60,199 bases of DNA from Frankia sp. AiPa1 (lineage in GTDB: Bacteria; Actinomycetota; Actinomycetes; Frankiales; Frankiaceae): assembly GCF_023243075.1 (NCBI RefSeq), contig NZ_JALKFZ020000162.1:1-60199 (forward strand), given 5' to 3'. Shown here one piece after another: positions 28,301-39,604 of the stretch. Each line of letters begins with the position of its first letter. Position 1 is the stretch's first letter. The position numbers and the translations under genes were made by a program. The notes under the pieces were generated by a model. That model saw only the letters and a program-made list of their open reading frames with translations, searched no databases and was not told the DNA's origin.

Positions 28301-30298
28301 GTCCAGCAGGCTGGCCGCCCTCGCTGTGAGGCCGGCCCGCGCCGTCAGCATGGCGGCCCGGGTCGTGTCGCCGGCCGTGACCAGCTCGGCGAAACGGTCC
28401 GGTGGAAGCACCGCCCACCGCGTCCCGGCGGCGACTCGTCCGTCCGAGTCGAGGTCGCCCGGGACGGGGACGTCCGCGTCTGTCGGGTGCGGGGGATGCG
28501 CCAGGAGCAGGGAGTACAGCTCGAGCGCCGCATCGTCGGTCAGCGGCGGGCGAGGCGCCGTCGCCCGTGGGGAGGGCGGCTGTGGCGCTGGGACCGGCCG
28601 GGGCATCCAGTCATGGGCCGGGCGTTCGGCGCGGACCCGGGCCGCGATGCCCGCGCGGGTCCCGGCCCAGCCCGGGGCGATCGCGGCCCGCGGGTGAACG
28701 GTGCGTTCGTCGGCCCGGACGGCACGGGCCTGTGCGGCCAGCGTGTCCCGGTCGCGCAACGCCTGGTCGCGGCGTGTGGTGGCCCGCGCGATCCGGCGAT
28801 CCAGAGTTTCGGGGCGGTAGCCGGCCCGCTCGGCGGCCAGCGCGCTCACACTCGCGGCAAGCTCGGGCGCGCCGATCCCGGCGTCGGCGGCGCGACGCCC
28901 GTCCGACGTGGTCAGTCCGTCGTCATCGTCGGCACCATCGGTGTCGGTCAGGGAGACGCACAGGTCGCGCAGCTCGGCGGGCAGTTTCGCCCGCAGTACC
29001 CGCAGGGCCTGCGCCTTCTGGCTGGTGACGAGGACCCGCTGGCCCTCGGCGAGCAGCGCGCTGATCAGGTTCGCGATCGTGTGCGTCTTGCCCGTCCCCG
29101 GTGGACCCTCGACAACGACGCCGTTGTCATGGCGCAGCCGTTCCAGCACCAGGGACTGCTCGGGGCTGGTGGGCAGCGGCAGCAGCGGGTCGGCTCCGAG
29201 CAGGGCGCCCTCGGTGGCGCCCTCGGCGGCGAGCCAGGCGATGCGCTCATCGGTGTCCAGGGTCGCGACGAGCTGGGCGAGTCCCAGGGGCGGCGGGCCG
29301 TCGCCACGCAACGCGTCGAGCATGCGCTCGCAGTAGCTCAGCAGCGCGGCGGAGTCGCGGACCCGAAGCACCAGCGCCGGCGCGAACGTCACCCGCGGGC
29401 CGCTGTCCCGCTCGGGCGCCGTCCCCGTCCCCGGCACCGGTGGCGGTGCGGTCTGGGGGTCGAAGCCGGCCGCGGGGATGTCCAGAGCCAGCGTCAGCCA
29501 TTCTCGCAGCAGGCGAGCGTCCTGCGGCCCCAGGGGAGTGGCGGGCCGGTTGCGCAGGCGTTCGTGCAGGTTGTTGGTGCGTTCCCGGTGGAACGCGGCG
29601 GCGCCGTCGAGCAGTGGCCCGTCGGTCAGCCGGGTCGTCGCATTCGCTGGCAGCCGCACCCGGATGTCCGAGGTGACCGGATCGATCTCGCAGCGCACCC
29701 GGGTGGACAGCAGGTGCTCCCGGACGGGCGGTCCATCCGGTGGCTGCCAGGTGAGCAGCCCCGTGGCGAGCACCAGCTCCAGCGCGTCGCCCTCCTGCGC
29801 GAGCCGGCCAGCCAGCGCGTTCAGCGTGTTGTGCAGGGCTCGACGCTCGGTGTCCGCGCGCGCCCGCGATGCCCAGACCCGCCACCCCGGCAGCCATTCC
29901 CGGTAGGCCGCCTCCCGTGCCGCGGCCTCGGTCCGGCCGTTCGTCGTCAGCGCGGGTGGGCGGTCGGGGGAGGCGCTCGCGGGATCGGGCAGAAGCACAT
30001 GCCCGGCGAGGATGGCGGGCGGCGGCGGGGCCGGCGGCAGGGAGGAAGCGCCCGGCGCTGTCAGCAGGACCTCGCCCGGACCGGCATGCTCGGACACCGG
30101 TACGCCGGACGGAAGATCAGCCAGCCAGACGGTGAGCGGGTGTTCCTCGACCGTCCGCACCCGCGCGCCCCGGGCCAGGGCCAACTCGTGCAGGAACCGC
30201 ACCAGCCGGTAACACCGGTCGGCCAGTGCGGCGCGCCGCTCGTCCGCCGTCATCCGCCCTGCCTCCCTCCGCGCCGGGGCCGCGAGCCACTGCCACAT
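25346..30298 (-). CDS. Giant DNA2/NAM7-like SF1 helicase with C-terminal REase-like domain
   Basis: About 1650 residues. The Walker A motif GPPGTGKTHTIANLIS lies near residue 396. A Walker B-type DVVIVDEGSQAGLDSL and GDDRQCTPP lie near 1170, after about 700 residues of helical, coiled-coil-like insertion. Helicase motifs V-VI appear as TPADFQGDERHVVFVSLV and NVAASRARDQVWLF. The last 170 residues resemble the REase_MTES_1575/Vsr fold (GQRIDLVV, then a GWQFWRVRQSDF strand), but the usual AIE-C-DG glutamate is glycine (AIGCDD), so nuclease activity is doubtful. Similar helicase-nuclease proteins (Hhe- or Mokosh-like) act in phage defence. An ATG at 30253 with a G-rich upstream sequence is an alternative start. 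Confidence 0.82.
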   Translation of the reverse strand: MWQWLAAPARREAGRMTADERRAALADRCYRLVRFLHELALARGARVRTVEEHPLTVWLADLPSGVPVSEHAGPGEVLLTAPGASSLPPAPPPPAILAGHVLLPDPASASPDRPPALTTNGRTEAAAREAAYREWLPGWRVWASRARADTERRALHNTLNALAGRLAQEGDALELVLATGLLTWQPPDGPPVREHLLSTRVRCEIDPVTSDIRVRLPANATTRLTDGPLLDGAAAFHRERTNNLHERLRNRPATPLGPQDARLLREWLTLALDIPAAGFDPQTAPPPVPGTGTAPERDSGPRVTFAPALVLRVRDSAALLSYCERMLDALRGDGPPPLGLAQLVATLDTDERIAWLAAEGATEGALLGADPLLPLPTSPEQSLVLERLRHDNGVVVEGPPGTGKTHTIANLISALLAEGQRVLVTSQKAQALRVLRAKLPAELRDLCVSLTDTDGADDDDGLTTSDGRRAADAGIGAPELAASVSALAAERAGYRPETLDRRIARATTRRDQALRDRDTLAAQARAVRADERTVHPRAAIAPGWAGTRAGIAARVRAERPAHDWMPRPVPAPQPPSPRATAPRPPLTDDAALELYSLLLAHPPHPTDADVPVPGDLDSDGRVAAGTRWAVLPPDRFAELVTAGDTTRAAMLTARAGLTARAASLLDALAAAPAAAAECARTTLDALVRALDRVHDRAAQLADQGWVRTAVDDALAEHNRLVWAKVDAAATQVAEAARHLADLGLHEVALPPAADASPDAESAGIDTDGTGTGTGDDERDAETVGSASDPSVLLAQGEALRAHFEGGGGLRRRFKPKVQRAAEILLAQVTVDGLPPTTPELLDFVLLRLRAGRAVDAAGRAWALAGHPTDPGLPIEVAVSRLWEQHEVIERIGALVAARDQFLAAAARLAPGYILNVTDAGVIGELAAVLPAEAPANVAASAQTRLDQVTAEHEQLAAHPDAPGPLAAVAAASRDRDPRAYSLAVAQVSAHLIRQRAVLRRDDLLDQVRVSHPALVDLLLADLRSTANRPAAGGSDVWAVRLGSFGAAWSWALAADWLHADGAAAVVDLDAELDAAEDVLAAATAELAGARAWRHCLGRLGAEQSAALRAYTDAVAAGATLGGQHAERYRQAAREAMALAQTAVPAWVMPIREVLSTIPPVRDSFDVVIVDEGSQAGLDSLFLLWLAPRVIVVGDDRQCTPPEVSDRELDDVFDRLDALLPDVPAWLRVGFSPRSSLFSLLRTRFGEVVRLREHFRCMPEIIEWSSAMFYREAPLVPLRQFGADRLPPLLARHVLGGSTTPTPAGPRNRAEAEALVGQVLTCAEDPRYVGLSFGVVVVQGQAQAALIRDLLAERMSSAEHRRRRLRVGTPADFQGDERHVVFVSLVVAPATRPVALTRLEYQRRFNVAASRARDQVWLFHSVTLADLDHRDLRHSYLGYVLSVSRTGLPTPDDELSPPLLVPEDRPHPAFGSLFAQRVYRRLAERGYLVTPGLEIGGQRIDLVVSGGRARFAIGCDDDGGPVESTDRVAAGIGAEDIRAQDIARSFERERDLRRAGWQFWRVRQSDFELDPDTALATLWPRLTAAGIEPRTATAGQDTTNPAELTGTTTERSPGRAHSGERRAHWRPIALSDLEGLDDAVGLPADLPGQAR

Positions 30299-30454
30299 CT
30301 GGGCTCTCGCCTGATCAACCTGAATCAGTGAACCTACGCATCATGACGGTTCGCTCCCACGGCCCGACGGGCGGGACGTTCCAGACGACCGTCGACAAAC
30401 GGGTCAGGCCGGACGGGCGAACACCGCGAAGTCTGGCACATCGCCGCCGCGAAA

Positions 30455-30470
30455 TCAAACATATGTTCGA
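30455..30470. promoter_or_regulatory. Putative LexA (SOS) box
   Basis: TCAAACATATGTTCGA differs from the actinobacterial SOS box TCGAAC-N4-GTTCGA at one position. The ATAT centre also agrees with the Bacillus-type consensus. It lies 157 bp upstream of the helicase start if ATG 30253 is used, and 267 bp from the EndoQ-UvrD start. Its placement between two DNA-processing genes supports a real LexA operator. Confidence 0.65.
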
Positions 30471-30527
30471 ATAGATTCGCGGGCGCGCGGAGCGTCCGCG
30501 GTGACCGGCGGGAGGGTGGCGCACGTA

Positions 30528-30599
30528 GCGATCATGGTGTTCCGCGGAACCGCTCCGAGCGGGCCGCCCATCGGCGATCATGGTGTTCCGCGGAACACC
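30528..30599. repeat. Direct repeat carrying an 18-bp palindrome
   Basis: A 23-bp sequence is repeated exactly at 30528-30550 and 30574-30596, with 46 bp between the starts of the copies. The second copy extends into a perfect palindrome GGTGTTCCGCGGAACACC (30582-30599). A third palindrome lies inside the neighbouring gene at 32228-32245. The spacing and palindromic core suggest a protein-binding site. Confidence 0.7.
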
Positions 30600-30736
30600 G
30601 CGAGCCCCCACCCGGCGCCCGCCGCCGCGGAGATGGGTGGGCGTGGTCCCGACGTTGGCCAGCGGGTGGCTGGGCGGCCATCGTGGCGTGCCGGCGCGAG
30701 GCGAGCTGGGCGGGTGCGACAACATACACATCTGTG

Positions 30737-34258
<3,522 letters not shown>

Positions 34259-34329
34259 TGGTGTTGGGGTGGTCGTCGCCGAGGCGGGCGGACCAGTTCT
34301 GGTGAGCCCGTGCGGCGAGCTGGCGGCTG

Positions 34330-34740
34330 GTGGGTCACGGCGACCGGCAGGTGATCCGCCGGCACACCGCGGGCCATGACCTCCAACGTCCGTTCGTGGA
34401 GCAGTCTCAGGTAGTCGGAGGCGGGGGTGCCGGTGTCGGCGAGCCAGGCGCCGGCCTGTTCGAGGGCCAGGGGCAGGTCGTCCACGGCCGCCGCGATCCG
34501 CTCGGCCTCCCCGTCGCTCAGCCGTGGGACACGCCATTGGAGCAGGGCGATCGACTGGTCCCGGGGCAGCGTGTCGACCTCCACCGCCCCGGTGACCCGA
34601 GACCAGGCCGGATCGCGGGTGGTGACGAGCACATGCCCCCCGCCACCCGCGGCGGACAGCAGCCCGTAAAGATCGGTCGGCGCTTCGGCGTTGTCGAGGA
34701 TGACCAGCCGTGGATCTCCTGCTCGCGGCCGGGTTCGCCC
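34330..34740 (-). pseudogene. NB-ARC ATPase gene remnant
   Basis: An open stretch encodes PRLVILDNAEAP, HVLVTTRDPAWSRV and DDLPLALEQAGAWLADTG, the Walker B, sensor and GLPL-like parts of an NB-ARC (STAND) ATPase. The P-loop half and the repeat-containing C-terminus are missing, so it is a fragment. Its 5' side abuts the 122-bp repeat at 34742-34863, and its 3' side runs into the EndoQ-UvrD gene. NB-ARC proteins with TPRs are abundant in filamentous actinobacteria. Confidence 0.7.
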
Positions 34741-34741
34741 G

Positions 34742-34863
34742 GTGAATCTCACTGTCAGTGATGGTTCGCGGGGATGGCGGCGCTGCCGATGGGCACGATG
34801 TCGCTTCTACCGGAACTTATGCCCGATTTGCCCCTTCGTAGCCCGGTAGAAGCGACACGGAGG
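34742..34863 (+). repeat. 122-bp dispersed repeat, copy A
   Basis: The right half is a 59-bp unit (34799-34857) bounded by perfect 15-bp inverted repeats TGTCGCTTCTACCGG and CCGGTAGAAGCGACA. The left end reads GTGAATCTCACTGTCAGTGATGG. A second copy of the same length lies in reverse orientation at 59910-60031. It directly borders the NB-ARC remnant. It looks like a small non-autonomous mobile or REP-like element; no transposase is associated. Confidence 0.75.
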
Positions 34864-34972
34864 TTTTCCGGGGGCGGTCCGACGGTCACAGGCAGCAGTG
34901 AGACGGCGGTGGCGGGCCGGCGGTGGGGAGATGCCTCGCGCATCGGGACGAGCGGAGCTGGTGGTGTCCTGG

Positions 34973-35536
34973 TTAGTGGATGACGTCGAAGATCTGCTTC
35001 TGGACGCCGTTGGCGTAGGCGGCGGAATCCACGAGCTTCAGGGATGTCTTGTCCTTGTCGGCCGCGCTGAACAGGCGCTTGCCGGCGCCGAGCAGGACCG
35101 GGAAGACGAGCAGGTGGTAGCGGTCGACGAGGCCGGCGTCGGCGAGGCTCGCGCCCAGGGTGGCGCTGCCGTGCACGGCGATCGGGCCTCCGTCGGTCTT
35201 CTTCAGGGCGGCGACGTCATCGACGGAACGCAGGATCGTCGCCGGCCAGCGCGGGTCGTCCGCTGTGAGCGTGGTGGACACGACGTAGCGGGGCATCGCG
35301 TTGTAGCCGGCGAAGTCGTCCATGGTGGGCCAGATCGGAGCGAACGCCTCGTAGCTGGTGCGGCCCAGCAGCAGCGCGGTCGTGTCTTCCTGCTCGCGGC
35401 CCTTGAGCTCGTACGCGGCCGGGTCGAACTCGATGTCCTTGAACGTCCAGCCGGTGTTGCGGTACCCGGATTCGCCGCCCGGCGCCTCCATCACACCGTC
35501 GACGGACACGAAGGCGGTCACGATCAGCGGGCGCAT
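34973..35536 (-). CDS. Dihydrofolate reductase/RibD C-terminal family protein
   Basis: A 187-residue DHFR-like reductase of the RibD_C type. It begins MRPLIVTAFVSVDGVMEAPGG, has LLLGRTSYEAFAPIWP, YVVSTTL and DGGPIAVHGSATLGASL, and ends with the LVFPVLLGAGKRLF strand. Such stand-alone proteins are NADPH-dependent reductases of mostly unknown substrate, distinct from FolA. The ATG at 35536 is the start. It stands alone between the repeat element and a methyltransferase gene. Confidence 0.88.
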   Translation of the reverse strand: MRPLIVTAFVSVDGVMEAPGGESGYRNTGWTFKDIEFDPAAYELKGREQEDTTALLLGRTSYEAFAPIWPTMDDFAGYNAMPRYVVSTTLTADDPRWPATILRSVDDVAALKKTDGGPIAVHGSATLGASLADAGLVDRYHLLVFPVLLGAGKRLFSAADKDKTSLKLVDSAAYANGVQKQIFDVIH

Positions 35537-35637
35537 CAGTACTCCTCCGGTAGGGGACGCGGGTGCCCAACGTCAGGCGTCCCGCCTCCGAGTGCCGGAG
35601 CAGGGGCGACGGTCTCGGGCTGCGGGGTGCTCGGCGC

Positions 35638-36552
35638 TCAGCGCTTGCGCAGGACCATGGCGAGGTTCCAGGTGACGATCTCGCGGGCGCCGGGGACCTT
35701 GAGGATGTGCTTGGCCCAGTCCGGGAGGTAGCGGGGCATGGCGTCGAGGACCTCGACGTCGGAGCGGCGCCGGGCCCAGGAGAGCGTGTCGGCGACGGAG
35801 ACGGGGAACAGGGTGCGGCCGTAGATGTTCTTCGGCGCGTGGCCCTTGCGGCGCTCGAAGCGCGCGGCAGCGCGGTCGCCGCCGAGGTAGTGCCAGGGGG
35901 CCGTCTCGTGGCCGCCCCAGGGGGACAGCCAGTTGGTGTAGCTGAGGAAGATCAGCCCGCCGGGGCGGGTGACCCGCACCAGCTCCGAGCACATCCGCCA
36001 CGGGTCCGGGACGTGCTCCAGCACGTTGGACGTGTAGCACAGGTCGATGCTGCCGGTGAGGAACGGCAGGTCCAGCGCACTGCCGCGGACCCGGCCGGGC
36101 ACATCGATGCTGGCCGCCTCCATCTCGGAGACGTCCGGCTCGACCCAGACGTAGCGGGCACCGGCATCCAGGAACGCCGAACGGAAATAGCCGGGGCCGC
36201 CGCCGACATCCAGGATGAGCTGGCCGGTCAGCGAGGTGTAGCGCTGGAGCTGACGGACGGAGTCCGCGGCGATCAGCGAGTAGAAACCGGCCGGGTCGAC
36301 CGGCTCCTTGCGGTGCGCGAGGAAAAGGGTCTTCGACCGGCCCAGGCCCCAGCCCGAGTACGGCAGGGTGCGCACGAGCGGCGTGTCCTCGCTGCTCCCG
36401 TTCGCCGGGGGCGCCTCGCTGCCCACCGGCGACACCGGGCTAACCGCCGCCGATGCCGGGCCACCCGCCGGGGATGTTGTGCTGCCCGCCGGGGATGTGC
36501 TGCCCGCCGGGGACGTCGTGGTGCTCGCCGGGGATGCCGCCGTGTCAGACAT
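35638..36552 (-). CDS. Class I SAM-dependent methyltransferase
   Basis: 304 residues. About 60 low-complexity N-terminal residues with SPAGST-like repeats precede the fold. SAM motif I is ILDVGGGPGYF, motif II WVEPD, and the DLCYTSNVLEHVPDPW segment follows, as in Methyltransf_11 proteins. The C-terminal part (HYLGGDRAAARFERRKGH) is typical of a conserved actinobacterial group possibly acting on lipids or glycans. The ATG at 36552 is chosen; the frame stays open to 36813. It is divergent from the AOS gene. Confidence 0.85.
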   Translation of the reverse strand: MSDTAASPASTTTSPAGSTSPAGSTTSPAGGPASAAVSPVSPVGSEAPPANGSSEDTPLVRTLPYSGWGLGRSKTLFLAHRKEPVDPAGFYSLIAADSVRQLQRYTSLTGQLILDVGGGPGYFRSAFLDAGARYVWVEPDVSEMEAASIDVPGRVRGSALDLPFLTGSIDLCYTSNVLEHVPDPWRMCSELVRVTRPGGLIFLSYTNWLSPWGGHETAPWHYLGGDRAAARFERRKGHAPKNIYGRTLFPVSVADTLSWARRRSDVEVLDAMPRYLPDWAKHILKVPGAREIVTWNLAMVLRKR

Positions 36553-37022
36553 GGCGGGCACGATAACACCCGGGCTCGCGGGTCGCGTCGGGCCGGCACC
36601 CGGGGTGCTCGCCTGCACGCGGTACGCGCCCGTCCGATCTGGCGGTGGGCGCGGCGACCCACGGGGAGCCCGCACGCCCGTTCGACGTGGACCGGGCTCT
36701 CGGGAACGGGACGGCGTGTCTGGTCCGCTGCGGGCGAGGCGGCCGTGGCCGTGGCCGTGGCCGTGGCCGTCGGGACTATGACGGAATAGGCCGTTCGTCC
36801 TACTTGCGAGCAATCAAGCAAAAATTTCGGACTCTTCGGCTTAACGTGTGCCCGCGGTCTTTTCTTCCGGTGTGGATTCGCGCTCCGTGCTCTCTGACCC
36901 TGTCGGTGACATGTCCCGGCACCTCAAGGATCGGTGATGACCTTGCTGCATGCACAAATTACCCCCAAGGCGGAAGATGTGCCCCTTTTTCCGCTTTCGC
37001 CGCAGGTGGGACGGGTGACGGA
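36553..37022. other. Divergent spacer with a hexanucleotide repeat
   Basis: 470 bp between divergent starts, no supported gene. GGCCGT is repeated five times at 36741-36770. The section from about 36780 to 36850 is clearly AT-richer than its surroundings and is a likely promoter zone for the AOS gene. Confidence 0.5.
36741..36770. repeat. GGCCGT hexanucleotide repeat, five copies
   Basis: Five perfect tandem copies upstream of the methyltransferase gene, about 190 bp before its start. It is a candidate for length variation. Confidence 0.85.
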
Positions 37023-38351
37023 ATGACGCAGATCTCCATACCTGCCGAGGTCCCCGCGCAGGTGGGAACGGTGAAGGCCGCTGCGCCCGCGCCGGTTGAC
37101 GCATACTCGGGCGCTTGGCGCTCCGTGTTGGACCAGCCGCTGGGTCCACGCGCGGAGCTCGACCGAATGCGGGAAACTGCCCCATTTTATGACACGACGG
37201 TCTATGAGATCGACGGACGTCGGGTGCGGATCGGCGACCACTGGCTGACCGATTTCGCGTCGTGCAACTATCTCGGGCTCGACCTCGACCGGGAGGTCAT
37301 CGCGGCGGTGCCGCAATACCTGGACCGCTGGGGAACGCACCCGAGCTGGTCGCGGATGATTGCCAGCCCCGAGCCCTACGCCGCCATCGAGGCCGCGCTC
37401 GCCGACCTGCTCGGCGCGCAGGATGCGCTGCTGCTGCCGACGATCACCCATATCCAGCTGTCGGTGCTGCCGGCGCTGGTCGCCCAGGGGTCGCTGTTCG
37501 TCGAGGTGCACGCCCATCAGACGGCGCACGACGGCGCGGTGATGACCGCCGCCCGCGGCGGCACGGTCGCGCGCTTCCGGGAGGATCGGCTCGACCGGCT
37601 CGAACGCCGGCTGCGCAAGGCACCCTTCCCCCGGCTGATCTGCGTCGACGGCGTGCACAGCATGACCGGAAACGCCCCGCCCCTGGCCGAGTTGCTCCAG
37701 GTGGCCCGGGCGCATGACGCACTGCTCTACATCGACGACGCGCACGGCTTCGGCGTCGTCGGTGAACGGACGCCGCACGAGACGAGCCCCTATGGCGCCC
37801 GCGGCAACGGCATCGTGCGCCATCTTGGTCAGTCCTACGACAACGTGATCCTCGTCGGCGGATTCTCGAAGGCGTATTCGTCGCTGCTGGCGTTCGTCGC
37901 CTGCCCGACCCCGGTGAAGAACTACCTGAAATCCGCCGCCGGTTCGTACATCTTCTCCGGCCCGTCGCCGGTGGCGTCCCTGGCGACCGGCCTGGTCGGC
38001 CTTCAGATCAACGAGCGCCGCGGGGACGAGCTGCGGGCCCGGCTGTACGCGCTCACCCGCCGGCTGCTCGACGGTGTGCACAGCCTGGGGCTGCGCACGC
38101 TCAACACCAGCGGCTTTCCGATCATCGAGATCCCACTGGCGGACGCGGACGACGCCGAGGCGCTCGGCCACTTCCTGTACGAACGGGGCGTGCTCGCGGG
38201 CGTCGTGCCGTACCCGATCGTGCCGCGGGAGAACGTCGGCATGCGGGTCCAGGTCACCGCCGCGAACACCGAGGCCGAGATCGACGATCTACTCACCGTG
38301 CTCACCGACGCGCATGCCCGCTACCCGCTGGCCCTCGCCGACGGGCCCTGA
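37023..38351 (+). CDS. Alpha-oxoamine synthase-family PLP enzyme (BioF/Kbl/SPT-like)
   Basis: A 442-residue fold-type I PLP enzyme. It shows DFASCNYLGLDLD, IDDAHGFGVVGER and the lysine motif GGFSKAYSSLLAF, with YIFSGPSPV following. These enzymes join an acyl-CoA to an amino acid with decarboxylation. A conventional bioF is present elsewhere, so this one more probably serves secondary or sphingolipid-like metabolism, or transfers amino groups. The ATG at 37023 matches where the fold begins; the upstream open frame is not coding-like. No acyl carrier or ketoreductase lies beside it. Confidence 0.85.
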   Translation: MTQISIPAEVPAQVGTVKAAAPAPVDAYSGAWRSVLDQPLGPRAELDRMRETAPFYDTTVYEIDGRRVRIGDHWLTDFASCNYLGLDLDREVIAAVPQYLDRWGTHPSWSRMIASPEPYAAIEAALADLLGAQDALLLPTITHIQLSVLPALVAQGSLFVEVHAHQTAHDGAVMTAARGGTVARFREDRLDRLERRLRKAPFPRLICVDGVHSMTGNAPPLAELLQVARAHDALLYIDDAHGFGVVGERTPHETSPYGARGNGIVRHLGQSYDNVILVGGFSKAYSSLLAFVACPTPVKNYLKSAAGSYIFSGPSPVASLATGLVGLQINERRGDELRARLYALTRRLLDGVHSLGLRTLNTSGFPIIEIPLADADDAEALGHFLYERGVLAGVVPYPIVPRENVGMRVQVTAANTEAEIDDLLTVLTDAHARYPLALADGP

Positions 38352-38404
38352 CCGTCCTTCCGACCCGCCGCCGTTGCGGCACCGGCGGCGGTCTCCGCGT
38401 GCAT

Positions 38405-38449
38405 CCCTCGTCCGGCCACCCGGCCACCCGGCGGTCAGCCGGACGAGGG
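38405..38449. terminator. Inverted repeat between convergent AOS and aat genes
   Basis: CCCTCGTCCGGC (38405-38416) is the reverse complement of GCCGGACGAGGG (38438-38449). The right arm overlaps the last codons of aat, and the stop codon of the AOS gene lies 54 bases before the left arm. A shorter CGCCGCCG/CGGCGGCG hairpin precedes it near 38370. Confidence 0.7.
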
Positions 38450-39571
38450 GGCGAGCCGGCTGACCGGGAGGCGGTCGCGGGCCAGGCGGACGTCGGCGTC
38501 ACGGACCCGGGTGAGCACGGTGAGGTAGTCCCGGCGTGGAACGTCCCGGGCCCCGAGCGAGATCAGATGCTCGGTGGTCAGCTGCACGTCGAGCAGGACA
38601 CCGCCGGCGGCCCGGAACCGGGCGTCGAAGTCAGCGAGGGCGATCTTGGATGCGTCGGTGCGGACATGGAACATCGACTCGCCGGCGAATACCCCGCCGA
38701 CCCCGACGCCGTACATACCCCCAATGAGCTGGTCGTCGCCGTCCCAGACCTCGATGCTGTGCGCCCAGCCCAGGGCGTGCAGCTCGGCGTAGCCGTCAAC
38801 GAGCTCGTCGGTGATCCATCCGGACTCCCCGCCGCGCTGACAGCCGCGGACGACGTCGACGAACGCCTCGTCGATCGAGGTCGTCCACCCGCAGCTACGC
38901 ATCCGTTTGCGCAGCGAGCGGCTCACCCGCACCGCACCGGCAGGGATCACCGCGCGCGGGTCCGGGCTCCACCAGGGCAGGTCATAACCGCCGGCGCTGT
39001 TTGGTGACAGATGACGGATCCGCCGGGCCGCGACCGCCGCGCGCAGCATTCGGTAGTAATCGACCAGATCCATGACCCCCGTCGCGCCCTGGTCAGCCGC
39101 ACCGCCAGAAGGCACAGCTCCACCGGAGGGTTCGGTGCTGCCCTGGGGGTTGGGGGCGCCATAGCCGTACACGCTGACGACTCCGTCGACTCCGTCGACG
39201 CTTGTGACTCCGTCGACGCCGGTGAGGCCGTCCATATGGGCGGGCTCGTGCGAGCGTGTGGGGCCGTCGGCGCTGATCGTGCTGGCGGTCGTGCCGGAGC
39301 CAGGGCCGGCAGCGGTGTCGCCCGCGCTGTCGTGGCTGGCACCTTCGTCGACGGGGCCGCCATCAGTGGAGCCGCCGTCAGTGGGGTCATCGCTGGGCCA
39401 GGGGAAGGCGCCCACGCGGTAGGCACCGATCAGCGTCGCCGGATCGAGAGTTCCGCCGACCGCGACCGGGGCGCGGCGAGGGCTGCGCAGCAGCGAGACG
39501 CCATCCCAGACGCTGGGTCCGACCGGATGCGGCGGTGCGGTCAGTGCCACCGGCTCTCCTCGTTCTGACAC
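38435..39571 (-). CDS. aat: Leucyl/phenylalanyl-tRNA-protein transferase, with a large insertion
   Basis: N-end-rule enzyme that adds Leu or Phe to proteins with N-terminal Lys or Arg. Landmarks are LIGAYRVGAFPWP, PWWSPDPRAVIP, SIDEAFVDVVRGC, WITDELVDGYAELHALGWAHSIEVW, GGVFAGESMFH and LDVQLTTEHLISLGA. It is 378 residues against about 230-250 normally. The excess is a Gly/Asp/Thr/Ser-rich block at about residues 58-165, with VDGV-like repeats, set between the two halves of the first motif. The ATG or GTG at 39571 begins a short extension. Confidence 0.88.
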   Translation of the reverse strand: MSERGEPVALTAPPHPVGPSVWDGVSLLRSPRRAPVAVGGTLDPATLIGAYRVGAFPWPSDDPTDGGSTDGGPVDEGASHDSAGDTAAGPGSGTTASTISADGPTRSHEPAHMDGLTGVDGVTSVDGVDGVVSVYGYGAPNPQGSTEPSGGAVPSGGAADQGATGVMDLVDYYRMLRAAVAARRIRHLSPNSAGGYDLPWWSPDPRAVIPAGAVRVSRSLRKRMRSCGWTTSIDEAFVDVVRGCQRGGESGWITDELVDGYAELHALGWAHSIEVWDGDDQLIGGMYGVGVGGVFAGESMFHVRTDASKIALADFDARFRAAGGVLLDVQLTTEHLISLGARDVPRRDYLTVLTRVRDADVRLARDRLPVSRLAPSSG

Positions 39572-39604
39572 GCTCGTGGCAGCGCGCCGCTTCTGGCACG
39601 CCGG

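Larger units (their letters stand above)
30299..30736. promoter_or_regulatory. Shared divergent promoter region of the two helicase genes
   Basis: 438 bp between divergent starts. It holds a LexA-type box (30455-30470), two direct copies of a 23-bp sequence (30528-30550 and 30574-30596) containing GTTCCGCGGAAC, and a weak ACATC-TGT-GATGT inverted repeat overlapping the downstream start. No gene is supported here. Confidence 0.6.

Noticed and set aside
26000..30331. 1443-codon open frame antisense to the giant helicase
   Set aside because: The minus-strand protein has clear helicase motifs; the plus-strand translation has none.
30455..30470. Reading the palindrome as a terminator
   Set aside because: The arms are only six bases with one mismatch, and its placement between divergent starts fits an operator better.
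34774..34983. Small open frame MAALPMGTMSLLPE in repeat copy A, similar to one in copy B
   Set aside because: The shared translation is explained by the shared 122-bp DNA repeat; beyond it the frames diverge at once.
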